From Trema orientale (lineage: Eukaryota; Streptophyta; Magnoliopsida; Rosales; Cannabaceae), in assembly GCA_002914845.1 (NCBI GenBank), contig JXTC01000181.1, positions 248,001-312,000 of the forward strand: a stretch of DNA of 64,000 nucleotides. The letters run 5' to 3'. Shown here piece by piece: positions 57,232 to 64,000 of the stretch. The notes beneath the pieces are model-generated. The model saw only the letters and a program-made list of their open reading frames with translations. It did not search any database and was not told the DNA's origin. Position numbers and translations under genes: made by a program. The stretch's first letter is position 1. Every line of letters begins with the position of its first letter.

Positions 57232-58754
57232 ATGTCTGCTTCGTCCTCGTCTGCCTCGTTTTCCTCGTCATCAACAAACCTCAAAATAGGCATAGTGGGT
57301 TTTGGTCCCTTCGCCCAGTTTCTGGCAAAGACAATCATCAAACAGGGCCATATTTTAAGCGCCACTTCTCGCACAGATTACTCTGACCTATGTGTCAATT
57401 TGGGTGTCTCATTTTTCAGGTAACTATATTGTGTTTATACATATATGCTATCATACAAAACAAACATGACAGACGACCAAAGTTTTCTGTCCTGGAATCT
57501 GGCTGTTTATCATTTGTTTTTGGGGAGTTTCAGAAATACAGAAGCGTTTCTTGAAGCAGACAACGACGTCGTACTGATATGCACATCGATTCTGTCCTCA
57601 TCCGAGGTTCTCAAGTCATTGCCGTTTCAGTGTCTGAAACGACCGACACTTTTTGTTGATGTGCTCTCAGTTAAAGAGTATCCGAAAAATTTACTACTCC
57701 AAGTATGCTAAGCTGATTACTCCCATAAAAAAAATTCTATAGAAATGAACAATATATATTTACCAGAGATTAATAAGTATAAAAGGGTTCATGTTTGTGT
57801 TGCTTAGGTGCTGCCAGAAGAGTCGGATGTGCTTTGTATTCACCCCATGTTTGGACCAGAGAGTGGGAAAAATGGGTGGAAAGGTCTAACATGCGTGTTT
57901 GAGAGGGTTCGAATAAGGAACGAAGCTACTTGCTCAAGCTTTCTCCGAATTTTTGAAAGTGAGGTACCTAAGTTCTTGTCAAAATCTTATTCCCTCCTGT
58001 CATGAAATTTGCTAATACCATTAGCGATCTCCCATACGAAAAGACATAACTAATCTAAGCTATTAGAAGTATAGAACAACTGGTTTAAGTTCTTTTACAT
58101 GTATATATTCTATGACTACAAATCACAAAGGCATCCAGGGTTGCCGAATGCTGGAAATATCTTGTGAGGAACACGATAAAATGGCCGCTAAGAGCCAATT
58201 TCTCACTCACACTATTGGCAGGTACAATGAAATTTTATTTTATTTTTTTGCCACCTATCAGAGATAATCTTGTGGTTAAAACTATGGGAAGAAGCCTAAG
58301 CATCTACCTGGTTTACAGGGTATTGTCGGAAATGGCGATCGAGTCCACACCTATAAACACGAAAGGGTTCGAGACACTAATTCAATTGGTATAATCTATC
58401 AGTTCCCCAAAAGTTTTTCTTGCACCCATCTTTAAACAGCTAACAAAAAAATGTGCAATGAAGGAAGCTAACATCATATTATTTGCAGAAAGAGAACACC
58501 GTGAAAGATAGTTTTGATCTGTACAGTGGGCTGTTCATAAGAAATAGATTTGCCAAGCAAGAGGTATGGATCAGCTGCCTGCATTTGTGTATTCTGAACA
58601 TGGTTTAGTGTCTAAATATTTGCTACAACTAAAGGTTTGACTCCTCTGACTCCTCATACAGCTGGAAAACCTTGAACTTGCTATCAAGAAGGTCAAGCAA
58701 AAGCTGCTAGATAGGATGATTGACACACCAGATATGGATGTTGTTACACCCTGA
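57232..58754 (+). CDS. arogenate dehydrogenase-like TyrA, short form without transit peptide
   Basis: Seven exons: 57232-57419, 57534-57702, 57808-57963, 58139-58221, 58319-58388, 58489-58563, 58662-58754; all GT-AG; 277 residues. It is a TyrA-family dehydrogenase for the last oxidative step of tyrosine synthesis (arogenate to tyrosine, or prephenate to hydroxyphenylpyruvate). The Rossmann start KIGIVGFGPFAQFLAKTI (Gly20, Gly23, Gly25) and ATSRTDYS suit NADP+. His131 in CIHPMFGPESG is the expected catalytic His; SCEEHDKMAAKSQFLTHTIG follows. Asp184 sits where, as I recall, Asp favours arogenate and Asn favours prephenate, so arogenate is the likely substrate. Only ~17 Ser-rich residues precede the domain, so no plastid transit peptide is evident; plant 'non-canonical' TyrA enzymes are cytosolic. 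It converges with the RETICULATA-RELATED gene, 523 bp between stops. Confidence 0.92.
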
Positions 58755-59277
58755 CAGCTGACTTGAGAGTTTCTGGTTGACAGAGAGTGGAAATGTTTAA
58801 GACGACATTTTGATTGAAAAAGATGTTTAATAAACATTGTTGCCCATTTCAATAGATTTTTCTAATTCTACTTGGTTGATGAATACAGTCCCAAAGACTG
58901 TTTGAGGCAACATTGCTTCCAGTCACATAGCATTTTTTCTCTCATTTCAAATAAGTTCACATGAAACTCTTTTTAAAGTTGTTGAGCTCAAAAAGACTAA
59001 AAATGTACTGGGAAGAATATGCCTCTCTACCAAAAGTATCTTGAGCTATACTTCCCAAATATCTCCAACTACTCCATACATGTCGACTTGGCTAATTTTC
59101 AAAACTGCCTTTCATCAAAATTGGAAGAATTACAAATTGAATAATTAACGTTTGACAAAACATAAGTTTAAATGTTGTCTTCTTTTTTCCTCGACCTCTT
59201 TGTCAGCTTTTGGGGAAAGAGAAAAAAAAGCGAAAAAGTTACAAATCTGTATGAGAGTATAAACTCGGATTTTCACC

Positions 59278-62200
59278 CTACTGATTTTTTATTTCATCTA
59301 TATTTGTGTCTTCTGTGTTGTTGCATTCCAAGGCGGTCTGACTAGGAGAATCTGAATTTTGGTAAGAGGGTGTTTCACTCTTTCGAGTCTGCAGTCCTGT
59401 ATAGCGTGCAAGATCGACCCATTGCTGCAGCATTTAAGAAACAATATTAAGCCACCAAGGAGAAAGAAGAATTATCTTATTTCATTGTAGTAGCTACTGT
59501 AATGCAGTAAAAATTCAAAGAAAAGATGGATAAAGATTTATATCAACAAAATGTATTATAATTGGAAGGGAGGAAAAGTAAGAATTTCAGAAATGTTTTA
59601 TTTAAACCTTTGGCTTTTTGTTTTTTTTTGTTTTTTTTTTGGTGAGAAGTTACACCTGTAGGCACACTGTATTCCTCTAACCACAGAAAAATAATTCTAA
59701 ATAATAGAACAACATGTTTCTATTTCCTTTTTAGGAAAGAATGAAGACATGTTTTTCATAATCTCAACTAATCTTTCCTAAATAGAAAAAAAAATAATAA
59801 TAATGAAGGCAAGCGTAAAAGCAAAAGAGAGAGATGGCTGTAACCTGAGTTCCCCAGTAAGAGTTGATTGTCCGAACAATAAATGACAACATATTTACAA
59901 AAATTGTTTGTGACGGAAATTCATCAGAAATGCGGTGCTCCACAATTCCAGCAATAAACTGCATGAGAAATAATTGACACAGCCATAAACTCGATACTTG
60001 GATATTTCAAGAAAACCACACCATAAACACTATAATATCTGCCCAAATATAAAATATACCAAACATTTTATGCAACGATAGTAAAGTCATAAAACATTCA
60101 CATTTATCACATGACAAAATATTTGTTGAAACTCACAAAAATATGGGACAACAATCTGCATTACTGTCCTTTGGCCAAATGGATTATATGAATACATAAC
60201 TTCATAAAATGATATAATGCGGGAATAGACCCTTCCAAAAAAAAAAGAAGCCAAAATTTTCTCGATGCCTGTGATTAAGCGTCATAATCATGTATATGTT
60301 GCTCAAGTTACATCCATTGCTTCCAAATTATTTTGAGAGAGATGAAAAACAATTGGAACCCTGGTTTCTCCAATTTAATCTACATGTGAGCACAAATTTT
60401 TTGTTGTAAACAGGAAAAGATTTGAGGTTAAGCATCTGCAGAAACTACTTTTGTACCTGATAGCGGAGATTCGCTGATATTCCAAGAAAGCTTCCGTAGA
60501 CAACTGCTGTTTTAAGTATTGGGGATCTTTTATTTCGTTGATTAATGACAAGTTCTGGATTAAGGACTCTGCGAATTCCATAGAGAGCATTTGAGGCAGC
60601 AACAGCCCCAATACTAGAAATGAATCCAACACTGGCAAGCTTCAAACCACCAAAAATAACTGATGCAAGTCTATGATTGAGATTCCAGTACTTCCCTACG
60701 GGATTCTTTTGAAAGGCATTATCAGGAATAGATCCAAGGAGATCTGTTATAACATCCATGCTATCAAGGCCATTTATTTCTTTAGCTGGTGAAAGGAATG
60801 ATAGAGTTGGTGCAGGAAGCCATACTGTAAAGAAATCGACAACTATTCCCCTTACAGTATCTGTAATAACATAATCTATCTCTTCAAAGAAATTTTCTTT
60901 CCGCCTCTCATACTGTGCTAAAAGAGTTGTAGTAATTGAGATAGACTCTTCTATAGCTAATCTGTTCAAGAATTTAGGATCTGCCAGCAATCTTTCCCTG
61001 AAACCCTGCATAAAAAAGATCTATAGTCAGGTTACGTGCCTATTAATCATTACCTTCATCATCATTAATTTTTTTCACCCAAGCATCATTGCATCATATA
61101 CCATAAAAATCGTTTTCACACGTGCACAGATGTTTATTTCATAAAATACAGTTTAGCTTTTTCCATAATCACTAAACCTACGTGACTTTCGTTTTCGGAT
61201 TCAAGCTTACCTGGAAGCGATGAGTCAGTTCTGAAATAAGAGGATACTGCTCCAAATCAAAGAAATTTTGTAACACCTCAGGAGATACCAAACCAAGATC
61301 CAGTCCTTTCTGAAGGTCCTGAAAAGCATGAATATGGTCTCTTCAGAGCATCATCATGGGATGTAATAACAAAGTGGCCCTAACCCGCAAACCCAAGAAT
61401 CCTACCAACCAAAAAGTAGATCTCCACGCCGCCCCTCAAAGCCCCATCACCATAGAAATTAAATTAGTACTAACCCAATTCCTCATAGTTTTATTGCTTC
61501 CAGGATATACAACCAAAGCTTCTACATATTGTGTGTCAAAAAAAAAAAAAGGCATAGAGGATGATATTTGAGCATGTTAAGATGATTTATTAAGCATATG
61601 TCTGGACTCCCAACTCTTATAGATGTCATTTGTGCAAGCGAAAATATGTAGCTAAAGCATGACAAATAAACTAGTAGAAACCCCAACATAGAAAGTTCTG
61701 ATTCCAATTAAATGAAGTCGTAATATCTGCACTAAGCATCCGAAGAAATCGCAAACATAAGAATAAATTAAGGAGAAGAATAAGAGCTATGGAGATAATG
61801 AGCACAGGTTACCTGAGGAAGGGCATCTCGTTTCCTGCCAGCAGCATTCATAACTCGAGCAATTTCAGCACGGTCAAAACAGTTCCGGTTGCAAGGTCTG
61901 GCAGCAGAATACCACAAAAAATCAGCAACTGGAACTTCTCCCTCTCTTCTTATTTGTTGTCGTTCAGGATCGAGTAATATAACTACTTGGTTTTTCTTTG
62001 GTATCCTTTTTGAAATTCTTGCTGGCACCCCAGTACCCTTGGACCCATATGTAACATGGTTCGCACCTGTCACCACGACTATCATACCTGTGGTTCCTCC
62101 ATCCACCATGGCATGCAAGATGTTTTGGGACATGGTATAATCATCCACGACTCTTGCTTGTGCAGAGAGATATGAACTAGGACCAAATGGAACAGACTGG

Positions 62201-64000
62201 TTTGGAAAATTCATGTCAACCATTGATCCACGTGAGATTGAAGTGAAGCCCGAGATGAATCCTGAACCAGCTGGAGGAGTGTATTTTTTGCGATCAGCCT
62301 TTGAAAGTCCACTAATACCTTCCGCTTGTACTGTCCGTAAAACCTACTAAATTTGAAATAATTAGTATCTTCCCAGTGGCTGTCCAACATATTCATGTAT
62401 CAAGAGACGTAATAAAATCACAATACATGAATTCATCGAGAGCAACGCTGCAGCAAAGCAGACAAACAGCCAAACCAAGAGAAACAACCTAGTTTGTAAT
62501 AGATAAAAGAACGACCCACCACAGCAATGCAAGTATGCAAATCACCACCAACAAAACGGAAGGAAGAAGTTTTTACTGCCCATTTGTTATATGGAAAATG
62601 TGTAAGACCTTGAGTGGAGTACCACACGCAACAAGCTGAACTCCGTTGTCGCGACAGTAACTAAGAAGAGGCTCATACTCCTGCCAGCGCTCAGGTGGCC
62701 AGTGTGTTGTGTAAGACTTCAATGTTTCTCCATCTATGCTGCAATTATTTACACAGAAACAAGATAGGAGAGGAACTATAAGGATACCAACGTTAAATAT
62801 TGGTTCAGATATTGGTTTACAGAACATATATTGTCGATCTGAATCGTTGTGTACCTAATCATACAATTAAATTAACTATATAAGGCAGGTTTGTGCAATG
62901 CTTTACAGCATGTAAATAAATTAATCCTTAGTTGTACAATATCTTCATATCGTCTGGAATGCATAGAAGAAATCGATTATGGACCATTAAGGTGACACCA
63001 TTGGCTCGAAAACAGAAGGCTTGAGATATAGCAATAATCCAAGTAGTCAGAATCTTGACGAAACGCATCTACCGCCCGGAATGCGAAAACTAATTTATCT
63101 AATAGACTAATATAACCAATTGGGTATTCTTCTAAATAAAAGTAGGCAGATTTATTATCAGAAAACTTCATCAGCTGGCTATTAATAAAAGCTTAATCCG
63201 TACATAGTGCTCATAAACCCGTTCTTCTAAGCAATCAATAGCCATGACACATTATCTAGTACTAAATTCTCAAACTTGAATAATAATATTCACAATCTCA
63301 AGCTCGACTTCATAGTTATAAGAGAACTATACACACTCAAATCCGCACATGAATATATGAATATGTAACTAAAAAAGTTAATACCTTTTGTTCATATACT
63401 GATTGAGCTGGTCCTGCATAGTAGAAGGAAAAGCTTCCAGAGCCAAAGACAGAGGCCGGTCAATCTCCACACAGCGATTCCTCAAGCTTTTCACGATTTC
63501 GAGCTCCAACTCCTTATCGTCCCGAATCGGAACCTGCTCTGCCTCCCCTAAATACACAATCCGAGCGTTCATCACCTTCTCCCACACCTTCCGCTTGTCC
63601 TTCCCCACCGCCATCGGCTCTCCGATCACCGTCGCGTCGTAAATCCTCGATTTTATAACCTCCTCCTCTTCTTCCTTCTTCTTCTTCTCCTCGGCTTTCG
63701 GTGCCGCCGCTTCCGTCACGCTCGGCGCCTGCGGCGTCGCCGGCGAGGACGGCGGCGGGTCCTCCCCGCTCGCCATCGCCGATTGCAGAAACCACGCGCC
63801 GAGCGCCAGGGATGGACCGAGTAGCACTTTTCGCCTCGAGTGGTGCGCCTCACTCCGGCAAGCCCCGCCGGAGCAATCGTCATTTTCAGGTTGGCTCCGG
63901 CGACATACGACCGGACCGACGGTCTGCTGCCGTTGCCGCCGCTTCACAGCGGAAATTCGCCGGAATAATAGGGTTCCGGCGACGAAGTCCCGGTGAATTG
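59278..64000 (-). CDS. RETICULATA-RELATED 5/6 plastid protein (ChaN + DUF3411), 5' end outside window
   Basis: Seven exons on the minus strand: 63385-64000 (partial), 62609-62738, 61813-62343, 61211-61318, 60457-61005, 59845-59958, 59278-59424; about 731 residues in the window. No in-frame ATG remains before the right edge, so the start and most of the transit peptide are beyond it. Order: a basic N-terminus with [19 protein letters not shown], an acidic linker, a ChaN/DUF399 haem-uptake-like domain ([77 protein letters not shown]), then the RETICULATA domain DUF3411 ([55 protein letters not shown]) with membrane segments, and a hydrophilic tail. Relatives (At2g40400/BPG3, At3g56140) are chloroplast proteins affecting greening and leaf development. 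Introns are GT-AG. Confidence 0.93.

Overview
The window is AT-rich nuclear DNA of a flowering plant, most likely a eudicot. Its genes have GT-AG introns, poly-T/poly-A tracts and TA microsatellites are common, and the repeats are plant types (MITEs, tRNA-derived SINEs, a plant L1 LINE, hAT- and Mutator-like elements, an LTR element primed by initiator Met-tRNA). Nothing fixes the species.

Eight protein-coding genes were read exon by exon. A PLAC8-family membrane protein (396-2081, +) has two upstream ORFs. A SAG20/WI12-like wound- and senescence-associated protein (ends at 9053, +) has an unresolved start. A small Sel1-like repeat protein (46019-46954, +) and a CAN-type staphylococcal-like nuclease (47655-49473, -) converge. 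A 74-residue heavy-metal-associated (HMA) protein (53730-54169, +) and ERD15 (54655-55200, -) converge. A 277-residue arogenate-dehydrogenase-like protein without an obvious transit peptide (57232-58754, +) and a RETICULATA-RELATED 5/6 (ChaN + DUF3411) plastid protein (59278 to the right edge, -, 5' end outside the window) also converge.

Layout: 1-9 kb holds PLAC8 and SAG20, separated by about 6 kb of MITE-bearing DNA. From 9 to 45.6 kb is a repeat block with no intact gene: fold-back MITEs, a SINE, a full-length but decayed LINE (14.5-21.4 kb) hit by a Ty3/gypsy relic, a hAT element with a perfect 8-bp target duplication (24.8-25.5 kb), and a long-TIR Mutator-like element (29.2-39.6 kb) split by a 9-kb gene-less LTR element. 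Beyond these lie a tandem-repeat region (42-43.9 kb), a TIR element packed with minisatellites (44.3-45.6 kb) and a PPR-gene relic. From 45.6 to 64 kb the DNA is gene-dense.

The genes do not form one pathway. From memory of Arabidopsis, PLAC8 and SAG20 are neighbours there (At3g10980/At3g10985); PLAC8, the Sel1-like gene and the HMA gene lie together at At5g05350-At5g05365; and CAN and RETICULATA-RELATED genes lie together (At2g40410/At2g40400). The window therefore looks like an ancestral gene order expanded by repeats. No wholly new gene system was found. The most notable points are the nested mobile elements, the TA-flanked MITE families, the fold-back elements with duplicated arms, the odd SAG20 5' end and the short TyrA enzyme.
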